This document shows positions 34,421-45,058 of a stretch of DNA of 64,000 bases, one piece after another. The position numbers and the translations under genes are program-made. The DNA comes from Herbaspirillum sp. SJZ107 (GTDB taxonomy: Bacteria > Pseudomonadota > Gammaproteobacteria > Burkholderiales > Burkholderiaceae_D): assembly GCF_006715485.1 (NCBI RefSeq), contig NZ_VFNH01000003.1, positions 186,001-250,000 on the forward strand. The letters are read 5' to 3'. Under the pieces are notes generated by a model. The model saw only the letters and a program-made list of their open reading frames with translations, ran no database searches and was not told the origin of the DNA. How positions within the stretch are numbered: position 1 is the stretch's first letter; each line of letters opens with the position of its first letter.

Positions 34421-35602
34421 TCAATAAATCTCGAACAGGCCGGCCGCACCCATGCCGCCGGCGACGCACATCGTGACCACGGCATACTTCGCGCCGCGCC
34501 GCCGGCCTTCCAGCAGCACGTGCCCGGCCAGGCGCGCACCGGTCATGCCGAACGGGTGGCCGATCGAGATCGCGCCGCCGTTCACGTTCAGGCGTTCCGA
34601 CGGGATGCCGAGGCGCTGCTGGCAATAGATCCACTGCGAGGCAAAGGCTTCGTTCAGCTCCCAGAGGTCGATGTCGTCGACTTTGAGACCGTGGCGTTCG
34701 AGCAGCTTGGGCACCGCGAATACCGGGCCGATGCCCATTTCGTCGGGCTCGCAGCCGGCCAGCGCCAGGCCGCGGAAAGCGCCCAGCGGATTCAGGCCGG
34801 CGCGCTCGGCGGCCTTGGCTTCCATCATCACGCAGGCCGAAGCGCCGTCCGACAGCTGCGACGCATTGCCGGCGGTGACGAATTTATCCGCCCCCATCAC
34901 CGGCGCCAGCTTGGCCAGCGCCTCGTAGGTGGTGCCGCGGCGGTTGCAGGTGTCCTGGTCGACCGTCACCTCAACCTGGGAGACGGCGCCGGTTTCCTTG
35001 TCCTTGACCGCCATCGTGGTGGTGCATGCGACGATCTCGTCCTTGTAGCGGCCGGCCAGCTGTGCTTCCTCGGTGCGCCGCTGGCTCTCGGCCGAGAAGC
35101 GGTCCTGGGCTTCGCGCGAGATGCCGTAGCGGGCGGCGACCACGTCGGCGGTGTCGATCATCGCCATGTAGAGGTCCGGCTTGTGCTGCTGGATCCACGG
35201 GTCCATGCCGGAATTGCCGTCGTCGCGCGAGCGGATCTGCGAGATGCTCTCGACGCCGCCGGCGATCATGGCCGGGGCGCCGTCGACGACGATGCGGCCG
35301 GCCGCGATCGCGATCGCCTGCAGGCCGGAGGCGCAGAAACGGTTGACGGTGGCGCCGGCGATCGAGATCGGCAAGCCGGCGCGGATCACGGTCTGGCGCG
35401 CGACGTTGCGGCCGGTGGTGCCTTCCGGGTAGCCGCAGCCGAGGATCATGTCCTCGATGCTGGCCGGGTCGATGCGCGCGCGTTCGACCGCGGCGCGCAC
35501 CGCGAAGCTGGCGAGCGCCGGCCCCGAGGTGATGTTGAATTCGCCGCGGTGCGCCTTGGTCAGCGGCGTGCGGGCGGTTGAAACGATGACGGCTTCGCGC
35601 AT
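34421..35602 (-). CDS. Acetyl-CoA acyltransferase (thiolase, PimB-like)
   Basis: A 393-residue thiolase. Active-site Cys90 is in [11 protein letters not shown], the oxyanion/His region is NEAFASQW and [16 protein letters not shown], and the second cysteine is Cys379 in [12 protein letters not shown]. It cleaves a 3-ketoacyl-CoA with CoA to acetyl-CoA and a shortened acyl-CoA. Between the dehydrogenase pair and the hydratase/dehydrogenase fusion it supplies the last step of each beta-oxidation turn, for pimelate giving glutaryl-CoA. It begins with [14 protein letters not shown]. Confidence 0.93.
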   Translation of the reverse strand: MREAVIVSTARTPLTKAHRGEFNITSGPALASFAVRAAVERARIDPASIEDMILGCGYPEGTTGRNVARQTVIRAGLPISIAGATVNRFCASGLQAIAIAAGRIVVDGAPAMIAGGVESISQIRSRDDGNSGMDPWIQQHKPDLYMAMIDTADVVAARYGISREAQDRFSAESQRRTEEAQLAGRYKDEIVACTTTMAVKDKETGAVSQVEVTVDQDTCNRRGTTYEALAKLAPVMGADKFVTAGNASQLSDGASACVMMEAKAAERAGLNPLGAFRGLALAGCEPDEMGIGPVFAVPKLLERHGLKVDDIDLWELNEAFASQWIYCQQRLGIPSERLNVNGGAISIGHPFGMTGARLAGHVLLEGRRRGAKYAVVTMCVAGGMGAAGLFEIY

Positions 35603-35626
35603 GGCGAGTCTCCGGTGGTGTATTGT

Positions 35627-37747
35627 TTATTTGGTCTGGTTCAGGCTGGCGAAATCGGCGCCGCGCTCGACCAGCTCGACCAGCAGCGGCGCCGGTTGCC
35701 AGAACAGCGGGTCTTCCTTGGCGAACGCGCGGATGTCGGCCAGCACCTGCGGCAGGCCGACGGTGTCGGCATACTTCATCGGACCGCCGCGGTAGCGCGG
35801 GAAGCCGTAGCCGTGCACGAAGGTGACGTCGACGTCGAGCGGACGCAGCGCGATCTTCTCGGCCACCACCTTGGCGCCTTCGTTGATCATCGCGGCCATG
35901 TAGCGGCGCATGATCTCCTCATCCGTGAAGCTGCGCGGCGTGACGCCGGCACGCTGGCGCTCGGCGTCGACGATGGCGCCGACTTCCGGGTCGGGCGTGC
36001 CGGTGCGGGCGCCGCCTTCATACAGATAGTAGCCGCGCCCGGTCTTCTGGCCGAACCAGCCGCGTTCGCACAGGCGGTCGGCGATCTGCACGTAGCGGGC
36101 GCGCGGATCGCGCGTGGGGGCGCGGCGCTTGCGCGTGGCCCAGCCGATGTCGCCGCCGGCCAGGTCCGACATCTGGTAGGGACCCATCGGGAAGCCGAAG
36201 TCGCGCACCGCCTTGTCGATCTGGTAGGGTGAGGCGCCGTTTTCCATCATGGCGTCGGCCGCCTGGCGGTACACGGCCAGGATGCGGTTGCCGATGAAGC
36301 CGTCGCACACGCCGGCGCGCACCGGGGTCTTGCGCAGCTTTTTGGCCAGCTCGAAGGCGGTGGCGACGACGTCCGCAGACACCTTGGCCGGCACCACGAT
36401 CTCCAGCAGCTTCATGATGTTTGCCGGCGAGAAGAAGTGCAGGCCGATCACGTCCTGCGGGCGAGAAATGGAAGCGGCCAGCGCGTCGATGTCGAGGTAG
36501 GAGGTGTTGGTGGCGAGCACCGCACCCGGCTTGCAGACGCGGTCGAGCTCAGCGAACACCGCCTTCTTGACGTCCATGTCCTCGAACACCGCTTCGATGA
36601 CGAGGTCGGCGTCCGCCAGGGCGTCGTAGGCGGTGCTGCCGTTCCAGCGCGCCATCACGGCGCTGCGCGCGTCTTCCGTCATGCGGCCCTTGGCCACCAG
36701 GCCGGCATACACCTTGTCGACATTGGCGCGGCCGCGTGCCAGCGCCTCCTCGTCGCGCTCGATCATGGTCACCGGCAGGCCGGCATCCAGGCAGGAGACG
36801 GCAATGCCGGCGCCCATGGTGCCGCCGCCGACCACGCCGATGCGCGCGACCGGGCGCGGCTGGCTCGATTGCGTCTCGGGCGACTTGGCCGCTTCGCGCT
36901 CGGCAAAGAAGGCGTGCACCAGGCCGGCGCGCTGCGGGCTGTCCAGGCATTCCAGGAACAGCTTGCGTTCCAGCGCCAGGCCCTCGTCGAACGGCAGGTC
37001 GACGGCGCCCTGCACCGCTTCCACGATTTTCAAAGGCGAGAACAGGCCGCGCGATTTCTTTGCAGTGTCCGTACGTGCCTGCTCGATGGCGGCGCCTTGC
37101 GTGTCGCGGTCGGCCAGCGCTGCAGCATCGCGCGTGCGGCGCACCGGCGCGCCCTGCGCCAGCAGTTCGCGCGCATACGCCAGACCGGCCTCGATCGGGT
37201 CGCCCTCTCCGGCCAGGCGGTCGACCAGCCCGAGCTTGTGCGCTTCGGCGGCGCCCAGGTGGCGGCCGCTGAGCATCATTTCGAGCGCCGCCGCGGCGCC
37301 GACCAGGCGCGGGGTGCGCTGGGTGCCGCCGGCGCCCGGCAGCAGGCCGAGCTGCACTTCGGGCAGGCCCACTTTCGCCGCCGGCAGCGCGATGCGGTAG
37401 TGGGCGGCCAGCGCCACTTCGAGGCCGCCGCCGAGGGCCGGGCCGTGGATGGCGGCGACCACCGGCTTGGTGCAGGCTTCGATGCGGTTGCAGACGTCGG
37501 GCAAGGCCGGCGGCAGCGGCGGCTTGCCGAATTCGCGGATGTCGGCGCCGCCGATGAAGGTGCGGCCGCTGCCGGCGATCAGCACGGCGGCCACCGCCGG
37601 ATCGGCGTCGGCTGCCTCGATCGCCGCCAGCAGGCCGGCGCGCACGTCGGCGCCGAGGGCGTTGACCGGCGGGTTGTCGATAGTGACCAGCAGGACGTCG
37701 CCGCGCTGCTCGCGCCGGACGACGGCGTTGGGTGCCCCGGAACTCAT
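35627..37747 (-). CDS. Enoyl-CoA hydratase / 3-hydroxyacyl-CoA dehydrogenase fusion (PimF/FadJ-like)
   Basis: A 706-residue bifunctional enzyme. The N-terminal hydratase domain has both catalytic glutamates (Glu110 in GGGLEVAL, Glu130 in GLPEV). The dehydrogenase part begins IGVVGGGTMGAGIA (NAD site) with the histidine region GLHFFSPANIMKLLEIV and a repeated C-terminal domain. It hydrates enoyl-CoA and oxidises the hydroxyacyl-CoA. It is first in the five-gene minus operon; AAGGAG lies 8 bases before the ATG, and one IclR-type box lies 30 bases upstream. The pimF-like order, with the fusion leading, matches dicarboxylate operons. Confidence 0.92.
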   Translation of the reverse strand: MSSGAPNAVVRREQRGDVLLVTIDNPPVNALGADVRAGLLAAIEAADADPAVAAVLIAGSGRTFIGGADIREFGKPPLPPALPDVCNRIEACTKPVVAAIHGPALGGGLEVALAAHYRIALPAAKVGLPEVQLGLLPGAGGTQRTPRLVGAAAALEMMLSGRHLGAAEAHKLGLVDRLAGEGDPIEAGLAYARELLAQGAPVRRTRDAAALADRDTQGAAIEQARTDTAKKSRGLFSPLKIVEAVQGAVDLPFDEGLALERKLFLECLDSPQRAGLVHAFFAEREAAKSPETQSSQPRPVARIGVVGGGTMGAGIAVSCLDAGLPVTMIERDEEALARGRANVDKVYAGLVAKGRMTEDARSAVMARWNGSTAYDALADADLVIEAVFEDMDVKKAVFAELDRVCKPGAVLATNTSYLDIDALAASISRPQDVIGLHFFSPANIMKLLEIVVPAKVSADVVATAFELAKKLRKTPVRAGVCDGFIGNRILAVYRQAADAMMENGASPYQIDKAVRDFGFPMGPYQMSDLAGGDIGWATRKRRAPTRDPRARYVQIADRLCERGWFGQKTGRGYYLYEGGARTGTPDPEVGAIVDAERQRAGVTPRSFTDEEIMRRYMAAMINEGAKVVAEKIALRPLDVDVTFVHGYGFPRYRGGPMKYADTVGLPQVLADIRAFAKEDPLFWQPAPLLVELVERGADFASLNQTK

Positions 37748-37776
37748 CAATCTATCTCCTTGTTTTTGCTTTGCTT

Positions 37777-37792
37777 GGTTCGCTGTGCGGAA
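37777..37792. promoter_or_regulatory. IclR-type operator A
   Basis: GGTTCGCTGTGCGGAA, found again exactly inverted at 37913-37928. Its GTTCG-N5-CGGAA form resembles the PcaR/PobR-type box of IclR regulators. It lies just downstream of the predicted transcription start of the pim-like operon, suited to repression. Confidence 0.6.
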
Positions 37793-37819
37793 TTGTGTTT
37801 TGCATTTCAGGCGGAGCCA

Positions 37820-37849
37820 ACGATACCGCATTTCGTTTGACGATGTAAA
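37820..37849 (-). promoter_or_regulatory. Promoter of the pim-like operon
   Basis: On the minus strand TTTACA (37849-37844) and TATCGT (37825-37820) are 18 bases apart. The start would fall near 37812, about 20 bases before operator A. Confidence 0.5.
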
Positions 37850-37912
37850 GCCGCTACGTGAGCCGGAAATCACGGCGTCGCCGCAGATGCAACACGTAAT
37901 GACAAAATGCAG

Positions 37913-37928
37913 TTCCGCACAGCGAACC
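37913..37928. promoter_or_regulatory. IclR-type operator B
   Basis: TTCCGCACAGCGAACC, the exact 16-bp inverted copy of operator A, 136 bp away centre to centre. It lies 18 bp upstream of a TTGACA (37946-37951) that could be the -35 box of the iclR-type gene. With its preceding G it shows GTTC...GAAC symmetry. The paired sites in this 310-base divergent region suggest one regulator controlling both directions. Confidence 0.6.
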
Positions 37929-38057
37929 GTCATTTCACAAAACTGTTGACACTGATCTTTTGTGTGTGTGAACATCAGTTCAACCCGGCCGTAGCGGCAG
38001 CGCGACGAGCACGGGACCACGACACGAGATCACGACGGGATCGAGGAGACATGCGAC

Positions 38058-38867
38058 ATGAATGACGACATCCGGTCATTCGACGACGAGGACATCGCCA
38101 AGGACCGCCAGTTCGTGACGGCGCTGGCGCGCGGCCTCGAGATCCTGCGCTGCTTCCGGCCCGGCGAAGCGGCCCTCAGCAACAGCGAGATGGCGAAACG
38201 CACCGGCATGCCCAAGCCGACCATCTCGCGCCTGACCTACACGCTGACCCGCCTCGGCTACCTGAACTACGCCGCCGACCAGGGCCGCTACCAGCTCGGC
38301 GCCGCCGTGCTGGCGCTCGGCCACACCCTGCTGGCCAACCTCGACGTGCGCAAGCTGGCGCGTCCCGGCATGCAGGCGCTGGCCGAGTATGCCCAGTGCA
38401 GCGTGGCCACCGGCATCCGCGACCGCCTGAACATGGTGTATGTGGAAGCCTGCCGCGGCAGCGCCGCCGTCACCCTGCGCCGCGATGCCGGCTCGCGCAT
38501 CCCGCTGGCCACCACGGCGATGGGCAAGGCGTATTTGTGCGGCCTGCCCCAGGACGAGCGCGACTTCCTGATGGATCACATCCGGATGCATACCGAGGCC
38601 AACTGGCCGAAGATCAAGGCCGACATCGAACAGAGTTTCAAGGACTACCAGGACCGCGGCTTCTGCCTGTCGTCCGGCCTGTGGGACGCCAACATCAGCG
38701 CCGTCGGCGTGCCGCTGGTCGACCCCGATCCGGCGCGCACGGTGGCCTTCAATTGCGGCGGCCCGGCCTTCCTGCTGCCGCGCGAGCGGCTGGTGGAGGA
38801 TCTCGGACCGCGCCTGGTGCAGATGGTGCGCAACGTGGAAGTGAGCATGGGCCGTCATATCGACTGA
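38058..38867 (+). CDS. IclR family regulator of the dicarboxylate cluster
   Basis: A 269-residue regulator. The winged helix-turn-helix is near residues 18-75 (ALARGLEILRCFRPGEAAL, MAKRTGMPKPTISRLTYTLT) and the effector domain has IRDRLNMVYVEACRG, RIPLATTAMGKAYL and LSSGLWDANISAVGVPL. GAGGAGA precedes the ATG. It is divergent from the pim-like operon and 37 bases ahead of livK, so it may be co-transcribed with the transporter genes. IclR relatives often respond to aromatic or dicarboxylic acids. It shares the ITALARGLEVL-type entry with the second IclR at 49980-50801. Confidence 0.93.
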   Translation: MNDDIRSFDDEDIAKDRQFVTALARGLEILRCFRPGEAALSNSEMAKRTGMPKPTISRLTYTLTRLGYLNYAADQGRYQLGAAVLALGHTLLANLDVRKLARPGMQALAEYAQCSVATGIRDRLNMVYVEACRGSAAVTLRRDAGSRIPLATTAMGKAYLCGLPQDERDFLMDHIRMHTEANWPKIKADIEQSFKDYQDRGFCLSSGLWDANISAVGVPLVDPDPARTVAFNCGGPAFLLPRERLVEDLGPRLVQMVRNVEVSMGRHID

Positions 38868-38904
38868 TGCCCGACTATTCAAACCTATTAGAGAGGTGGA
38901 GACA

Positions 38905-40074
38905 ATGAACAAAGCAAGAATGATCGCCGTCGCCGCGGTCGTCGCAAGCGCGGCGGCCGCCATGGGTGCGGCCCATGCCGACGAACTGCTGGTCGGCGTC
39001 GAGATTCCGCTGACCGGGCCGCTGGCCCGGGTCGGCATGGGTACCCAGGAAGGCATCCGCGTCGCCGCCGAGGTCTTCAACAAGACCAACGGCAAGCACA
39101 CCATCAAGCTGGTCACCGTCGACGACGAGTCGGCGCCGGCCAAGGCGGTGGCGGCGGTCGAGAAGCTGGCCAGCCAGAACGTGGTGGCGATCACCGGCGG
39201 CTACGGCTCGAACAACATCGCGCCGGCCGCGGATGCCGCCGGCAAGCTGAACCTGGTCTACGTCAGCTCGGGCGGCGTCGACGACAGCCTGGTCAACGGC
39301 GGCCGCAAGAACTTCTTCCGCATCAATAACACCGCCGGCTACCAGAAGGCGCTGGTCGGCCTGCTGGGCGACCTGAACGTCAAGTCGGTGTCGATCATCC
39401 ACTCGACCAAGGAAGCGACCCAGGGCCTGGCCACTGCGGTGCAGAAGACCCTCGGCGGCAAGGGCGTGAAGGTCGAGATGCATGCGTTCGACCCGGCGAT
39501 CACCGACTTCAAGCCGATCATCAACAAGGTCAAGCTGCGCGACCGTTCCGAATTCATCGTCATGGTGGGCTACGAAAACGACTACGTCGGCATCCTGCGC
39601 GCCGCGCGCGTGCTCAAGCCTTCCGTGAAAGGCATCGCCGGCGTGTGGTCGCTGGCCACGCCCAAGATGGCGGCCGACTTCCCCGACCTGATGCCGAACG
39701 TGTACGGCACCGCCGTGCTGCCCTACCCGGTTGCCTTCAGCACGCCGGACGGCAAGGCTTTCGCCGACGGCTACCGCAAGCTGTACAACAAGGAACCCGA
39801 CTACCTCGGCCAGTTCGGCTACGTGCAGTCGATGCTGCTGTTCGAAGCGATCGCGCGCGCTGCCGACAAGGGCACGCTCAAGAAGGGCGGCGTGGCCGAG
39901 GAAATGCGCAAGACCGACCGCCAGACCCTGATCGGCCGCGTCCAGTTCAACGCCAACGGCGACAACCCGAATTTCACGCAACGCATGGGCCAGCACCAGG
40001 GCAAGGGCGTGGCGCTGGTGTGGCCGAAGGAAGCCGCCACCGCCAAGCCGGCATACCCTGGCGTCCCCTGGTAA
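38905..40074 (+). CDS. livK-like: Branched-chain amino acid-type ABC transporter, substrate-binding protein
   Basis: A 389-residue periplasmic binding protein. Signal MNKARMIAVAAVVASAAAAM is cleaved near HADE. The Peripla_BP_6 pattern follows: VGVEIPLTGPLARVGMGTQEG, VDDESAPAKAVAAVEKL and FFRINNTAGYQKAL. This family binds amino acids but in catabolic clusters often aromatic or dicarboxylic acids. The neighbours here, pimeloyl-CoA-type enzymes and glutaryl-CoA dehydrogenase, favour a dicarboxylate. GGTGGAG precedes the ATG at 38905; a GTG three codons earlier is less likely. It is the first of five transporter genes. Confidence 0.92.
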   Translation: MNKARMIAVAAVVASAAAAMGAAHADELLVGVEIPLTGPLARVGMGTQEGIRVAAEVFNKTNGKHTIKLVTVDDESAPAKAVAAVEKLASQNVVAITGGYGSNNIAPAADAAGKLNLVYVSSGGVDDSLVNGGRKNFFRINNTAGYQKALVGLLGDLNVKSVSIIHSTKEATQGLATAVQKTLGGKGVKVEMHAFDPAITDFKPIINKVKLRDRSEFIVMVGYENDYVGILRAARVLKPSVKGIAGVWSLATPKMAADFPDLMPNVYGTAVLPYPVAFSTPDGKAFADGYRKLYNKEPDYLGQFGYVQSMLLFEAIARAADKGTLKKGGVAEEMRKTDRQTLIGRVQFNANGDNPNFTQRMGQHQGKGVALVWPKEAATAKPAYPGVPW

Positions 40075-40134
40075 GCGCAGCGATGGAACGGGCGGGCCAG
40101 TCCCGCCTGAAGTCAACGGGAATGGAATGCAGAA

Positions 40135-41007
40135 ATGACTGAATTGATCATGCAGTCCTTGTATTCCGGGTTGCTGCAGGGCGGGTCCTACGCCCTGATC
40201 GCACTCGGGCTGGCGCTGGTGTTCGGCGCCATGAAGGTGATTAACCTGGCGCACGGCGAGCTGGTGCTGCTGGCCGCCTACATCGGCTATACGGTGGAGA
40301 GCAAACTGGGCGTCAATCCGCTGCTGGCGATCCCGGTGGCGGTGGTGCTGGTCACGCTGGCCTCGGCAGGCATCTACCTGCTGGTCGGGCGCATCAAGAC
40401 CAACCGCGAGATCAACTCGCTGACGCTGACCTATGGCGTCGGCGTCATCATCACCAACCTGGCACTCCTGATCTGGAGCGCCGACGTGCGCGCGACCAGC
40501 TCCTCGTGGATGCAGGAAGCCTTTGTCGTGGGACCGCTGTACAGCATGCGCAGCGAAGTGCTGTTCTTCGGCGTCAGCGTGGTGCTGATCGCCGGCCTGT
40601 GGTGGTGGCTGTCGCGCAGCTGGTACGGGCGCGCGGTGCGCGCCGTGTCGAGCAACCGCGACGCCGCCAAGCTGATGGGCATCAATCCCGGCTTCACCGA
40701 ACTGGTGTCGTTCATCGTGGCCGGCATCATGGCCGCCTTTGCCGGCGTGGCCCTGTTCAGCTATGGCGTGATCACCCCGGCCTTCGGCGGCGTGCTGACG
40801 GTGAAAGCCTTCATCATCACGGTCCTGGCCGGGATCGGCTCGATCCCCGGCGTCCTGATCGGCGCGGTGCTGCTCGGGATCGCCGAGGCGCTGACCGTGA
40901 CCCTGGCCAGTTCGGCGCTGCAGGAACTGGCCGGCATGGGCCTGTTCCTGCTGGTGCTGTTCGTGATGCCCAACGGCCTGTTCGGCGCGGCCCGGAGGCG
41001 CGGATGA
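40135..41007 (+). CDS. livH-like: ABC transporter permease LivH
   Basis: A 290-residue inner-membrane permease with about eight helices. It has the LivH opening (LYSGLLQGGSYALIALGLAL, MKVINLAHGELVLLAAYIGY) and the coupling loop around RAVSSNRDAAKLMGINPG. GYGV-type glycine-rich segments and VLAGIGSIPGVLIGAVLLG near the end are typical. It pairs with LivM and overlaps that gene by 4 bases (ATGA). It follows livK after a 60-base gap that contains no evident terminator. Confidence 0.93.
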   Translation: MTELIMQSLYSGLLQGGSYALIALGLALVFGAMKVINLAHGELVLLAAYIGYTVESKLGVNPLLAIPVAVVLVTLASAGIYLLVGRIKTNREINSLTLTYGVGVIITNLALLIWSADVRATSSSWMQEAFVVGPLYSMRSEVLFFGVSVVLIAGLWWWLSRSWYGRAVRAVSSNRDAAKLMGINPGFTELVSFIVAGIMAAFAGVALFSYGVITPAFGGVLTVKAFIITVLAGIGSIPGVLIGAVLLGIAEALTVTLASSALQELAGMGLFLLVLFVMPNGLFGAARRRG

Positions 41008-41957
41008 AACAATATAAATGGTTGATTCCCGCGCTGCTGGCGGTGTACGTGGCGGTGCCGCTGGTGTTCGGCAGCGACAATTACGTGATGAGCCTGGTGA
41101 TCGCCTCGCTGGTCATCGGCGGCATCGCCCTGTCGTGGGCGCTGCTGGGCAACCTGGGCGGCATGGTCAGCTTCGGCCACTCGGCCTTCTTTGGCGTCGG
41201 CGCCTATGCGTCGGCGGTGCTGACGATGCAGCATGGGGTGCCGGTGTTCCTGGCGATCCTGCTGGCCGGCGTGGCGGCGATCGTGTCGGCGATCCTGATG
41301 CTGCCGGTGCTGCGCCTGCGCGGCCCCTACTTCGCGCTGGCGATCCTGGCCTATGCCCACATCTTCCGCATCCTCGCCACCGAATGGACCTCGGTCACCG
41401 GCGGCTCGGCCGGCATCGCCAACATCCCGCGCCTGCCGGCGATCGCCGGCTTCGACTTCGGCAGCAAGACCGGCAACTACCTGGTGATCCTTACCATCGT
41501 GCTGGTGTTCGCCGCCATCTACGACATGATCCGCCGCAGCCCGCACGGCCTGGCGCTGCGCGCGATGCACGACAGCGACGACGCCACCCGCGTGGTCGGC
41601 GTGAACAACACCCTGCTCAAGGGCCTGATGCTGCTGGTGTCGAGCTTCATGTGCGGCGTCGTCGGCGCCTTCAACGTCCACTACATCAACTTCCTGGAGC
41701 CGGACTACGCCTTCAGCACGCTGTGGGTGACGATCCCGATCGTGGCGGCGATCTTCGGCGGCTACCGCACCATCATCGGCCCGCTGGTCGGCGCCGTGGT
41801 GGTCTACCTGGTCGACCAGCTGGTCGTGAAAAGCATCATCCCGACCGGCCACCAGCTGGTGCTGGGCGTGGTGCTGGTCGCAATGATCATCGCCAGCCCG
41901 GACGGCCTGCTGGCGCTGGCGCGCAAGTTCATGAGGAAAAAAGATGCTGCAGCTTGA
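41004..41957 (+). CDS. livM-like: ABC transporter permease LivM
   Basis: A 317-residue permease with about nine helices. LivM marks are NLGGMVSFGHSAFFGVGAY, LRGPYFALAILAYAHIF, GGSAGIANIPR and the coupling loop ALRAMHDSDDATRVVGVN. It starts in an ATGA overlap with livH, and its last 14 bases overlap livG in another frame, so translation of the three is probably coupled. The C-terminus ends MRKKDAAA. Confidence 0.93.
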   Translation: MKQYKWLIPALLAVYVAVPLVFGSDNYVMSLVIASLVIGGIALSWALLGNLGGMVSFGHSAFFGVGAYASAVLTMQHGVPVFLAILLAGVAAIVSAILMLPVLRLRGPYFALAILAYAHIFRILATEWTSVTGGSAGIANIPRLPAIAGFDFGSKTGNYLVILTIVLVFAAIYDMIRRSPHGLALRAMHDSDDATRVVGVNNTLLKGLMLLVSSFMCGVVGAFNVHYINFLEPDYAFSTLWVTIPIVAAIFGGYRTIIGPLVGAVVVYLVDQLVVKSIIPTGHQLVLGVVLVAMIIASPDGLLALARKFMRKKDAAA

Positions 41958-42646
41958 AAACGTCACGGTGCGCTTCGGCGGCCTCACCGCGGTCAACAAC
42001 GTCTCGCTGCAAGTCGGCAGCGGCGACGTGGTCGGCCTGGTGGGCGCCAACGGCGCCGGCAAGACCACCCTGTTCAACGCCATCTCCGGCCTGGCGCGCG
42101 CCGGCGGGCGCATCGTGTTCGACGGCCGCGACGTGCTGCGTGCGCCGATGTACCAGCGCGCCCGCATGGGCATCGGCCGCACCTTCCAGATCCCGCAGCC
42201 GATGCACGAGCTGACCGTGCGCCAGAACCTGACGGTGGCGCAGCGCTTCGGCACTGGCACCACCGATGCGCGCCGCATCGACGAGATCCTGGAATTCACC
42301 AACCTGAGCGCCAAGGCCGGGCGCGATGCCGCCACCGGCCTCGCATTGAGCGAACTGAAGGCGCTGGAAGTGGCCAAGGCGCTCGCCACCAACCCCAAAC
42401 TGCTGCTGCTCGACGAAGTGCTGGCCGGCCTGGAAACCAACGGCAAGCGCCACTTCATGAACATGCTCAAGCAGATGCACGAAGCCTTCAAGGTCGGCAT
42501 CCTGATCATCGAGCACGACATCGAGACCATCAGCAACCTGTGCCAGCGGGTGGCGGTGCTGAACTTCGGCCAGCTGATCGCCGAGGGCACGCCGGCCGAG
42601 GTCTTCAGCAACCCGGAAGTGGTAAAGAGCTATACGGGAGCCGAGC

Positions 42647-42654
<8 letters not shown>
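41944..42654 (+). CDS. livG-like: ABC transporter ATP-binding protein LivG
   Basis: A 236-residue ATPase. Walker A is GANGAGKTT (34-42), Walker B is LLLLDE (153-158), and the switch His is in IIEHDIE. The signature loop is LSELK (135-139) rather than LSGGQ. Subgroups of LivG proteins with a changed C-loop exist, and LivF beside it keeps LSGGE, so the dimer probably has one standard and one altered ATP site. It overlaps livM by 14 bases and livF by 8. Confidence 0.92.
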
Positions 42655-43348
<694 letters not shown>

Positions 43349-43370
43349 TTTCGCGCGCTGAGGACGCATC

Positions 43371-45035
43371 ATGGACCTGCTTGAAGAATACGGCCCGCGC
43401 GAGGCCATGGAATACGACGTGGTGATCGTCGGCGGCGGCCCGGCCGGGCTGTCCGCCGCGATCCGCCTGAAACAGCTGGCGGCGGAACGGGGCCGCGAGG
43501 TCTCGGTCTGCGTGCTGGAAAAAGGCGGCGAGCTCGGCGCCCACATCCTGTCGGGCGCGGTGATGGACCCGCGTGCGCTGAGCGAGCTGTTCCCGGACTG
43601 GAAGGCACGCGGCGCGCCGCTGCACACCCCGGTGACCGAGGACCGCTTCCTGTTCCTGAGCGAGACCGGCGCCCGCGCCACGCCCGCCTTCATGCTGCCC
43701 AAGGCGCTGAGCAACCACGGCAACTACGTGGTGTCGCTGGCCAACGTGGTGCGCTGGCTGGGCCAGCAGGCGGAAAACCTGGGCGTCGAGATCTTCCCCG
43801 GTTTTCCGGCGGCCGAAATCCTGTACAACGAGGACGGCGCCGTCAAGGGTGTCGCCACCGGCAACATGGGCGTCGACCGCCAGGGCGAACCGACCGACGC
43901 GTTCCAGTTGGGTATGGAGCTGCACGCCAAATACACGCTGTTCGCCGAAGGCTCGCGCGGCCATCTCGGCAAGCAGCTGATCGCAAAGTATGCGCTCGAC
44001 CAGGGCAAGGATCCGCAGACCTACGCCATCGGCATCAAGGAGCTGTGGGAAATCGACCCAGGCAAGCACAAGCCGGGCCTGGTGATGCATACGGCCGGCT
44101 GGCCGCTGGATGCTTCCACCTACGGCGGCTCCTTCCTCTACCACCTGGAAAACAACCAGGTCGCGGTCGGCTTCATCGTCGGCCTGGCCTACCAGAACCC
44201 GTATCTGTCGCCGTACGAGGAATTCCAGCGCTATAAAACCCATCCGGCGATCCGCGGCTTCTTCGAAGGCGGCAAGCGCATCTCGTACGGCGCGCGTGCG
44301 ATCACCGCCGGCGGGCTGCAATCGCTGCCCAAGACCGTGTTCCCGGGCGGCGCGCTGATCGGCTGCGATGCCGGCTTCCTGAACGTCAGCCGCATCAAGG
44401 GCAGCCATGGCGCCATCAAGACCGGCATGCTGGCTGCCGATGCCGCCTTTGCCGCGCTGGGCGAAGACCGCCGGCACGACGAACTGGCGAGCTACCCGGC
44501 CGCCTTCGAACAGTCCTGGCTGCACGAGGAACTGCACGTGGCGCGCAACTTCAAGCCGTGGATGAGCAAGGGGCTGTACCTGGGCACGCTGATGACCGGC
44601 ATCGACCAGATCCTGTTCCGGGGCAAGGCGCCGTGGACGCTGCGCCACAAGCATGCCGACCACGAGAGCCTGCGCCCGGCGTCCGAGTTCACCCCGATCG
44701 TGTATCCGAAGCCGGACGGCAAGCTGACTTTCGACCGCCTGTCCTCGGTGTTCATCTCGAACACCAACCACGCCGAAGACCAGCCGGTGCACCTGACGCT
44801 GAAGAACGCGAGCGTGCCTGTGAACGTCAACCTGGCCACCTATGCGGGGCCCGAGCAGCGCTACTGCCCGGCCGGCGTGTACGAGTTCGTGAAGACGGAC
44901 GCGGGCCAGGACCGGCTGCAGATCAACGCCCAGAACTGCGTGCACTGCAAGACCTGCGACATCAAGGACCCGACCCAGAACATCGTCTGGGTGACGCCGG
45001 AAGGCGGCGGCGGACCGAATTATCCGAACATGTAA
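43371..45035 (+). CDS. Electron transfer flavoprotein-ubiquinone oxidoreductase
   Basis: A 554-residue membrane-bound flavoprotein. The FAD-binding motif [10 protein letters not shown] is at 21-30, the ubiquinone region includes [18 protein letters not shown] and [14 protein letters not shown], and the C-terminal 4Fe-4S site has four cysteines (RYCPAG, then [13 protein letters not shown]). It passes electrons from reduced ETF to ubiquinone. Its place between the importer and glutaryl-CoA dehydrogenase links the acyl-CoA dehydrogenases of this region to the respiratory chain. No etfAB genes are in the window. Confidence 0.95.
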   Translation: MDLLEEYGPREAMEYDVVIVGGGPAGLSAAIRLKQLAAERGREVSVCVLEKGGELGAHILSGAVMDPRALSELFPDWKARGAPLHTPVTEDRFLFLSETGARATPAFMLPKALSNHGNYVVSLANVVRWLGQQAENLGVEIFPGFPAAEILYNEDGAVKGVATGNMGVDRQGEPTDAFQLGMELHAKYTLFAEGSRGHLGKQLIAKYALDQGKDPQTYAIGIKELWEIDPGKHKPGLVMHTAGWPLDASTYGGSFLYHLENNQVAVGFIVGLAYQNPYLSPYEEFQRYKTHPAIRGFFEGGKRISYGARAITAGGLQSLPKTVFPGGALIGCDAGFLNVSRIKGSHGAIKTGMLAADAAFAALGEDRRHDELASYPAAFEQSWLHEELHVARNFKPWMSKGLYLGTLMTGIDQILFRGKAPWTLRHKHADHESLRPASEFTPIVYPKPDGKLTFDRLSSVFISNTNHAEDQPVHLTLKNASVPVNVNLATYAGPEQRYCPAGVYEFVKTDAGQDRLQINAQNCVHCKTCDIKDPTQNIVWVTPEGGGGPNYPNM

Positions 45036-45058
45036 CCACTCCTGAAACAGAAACCATC

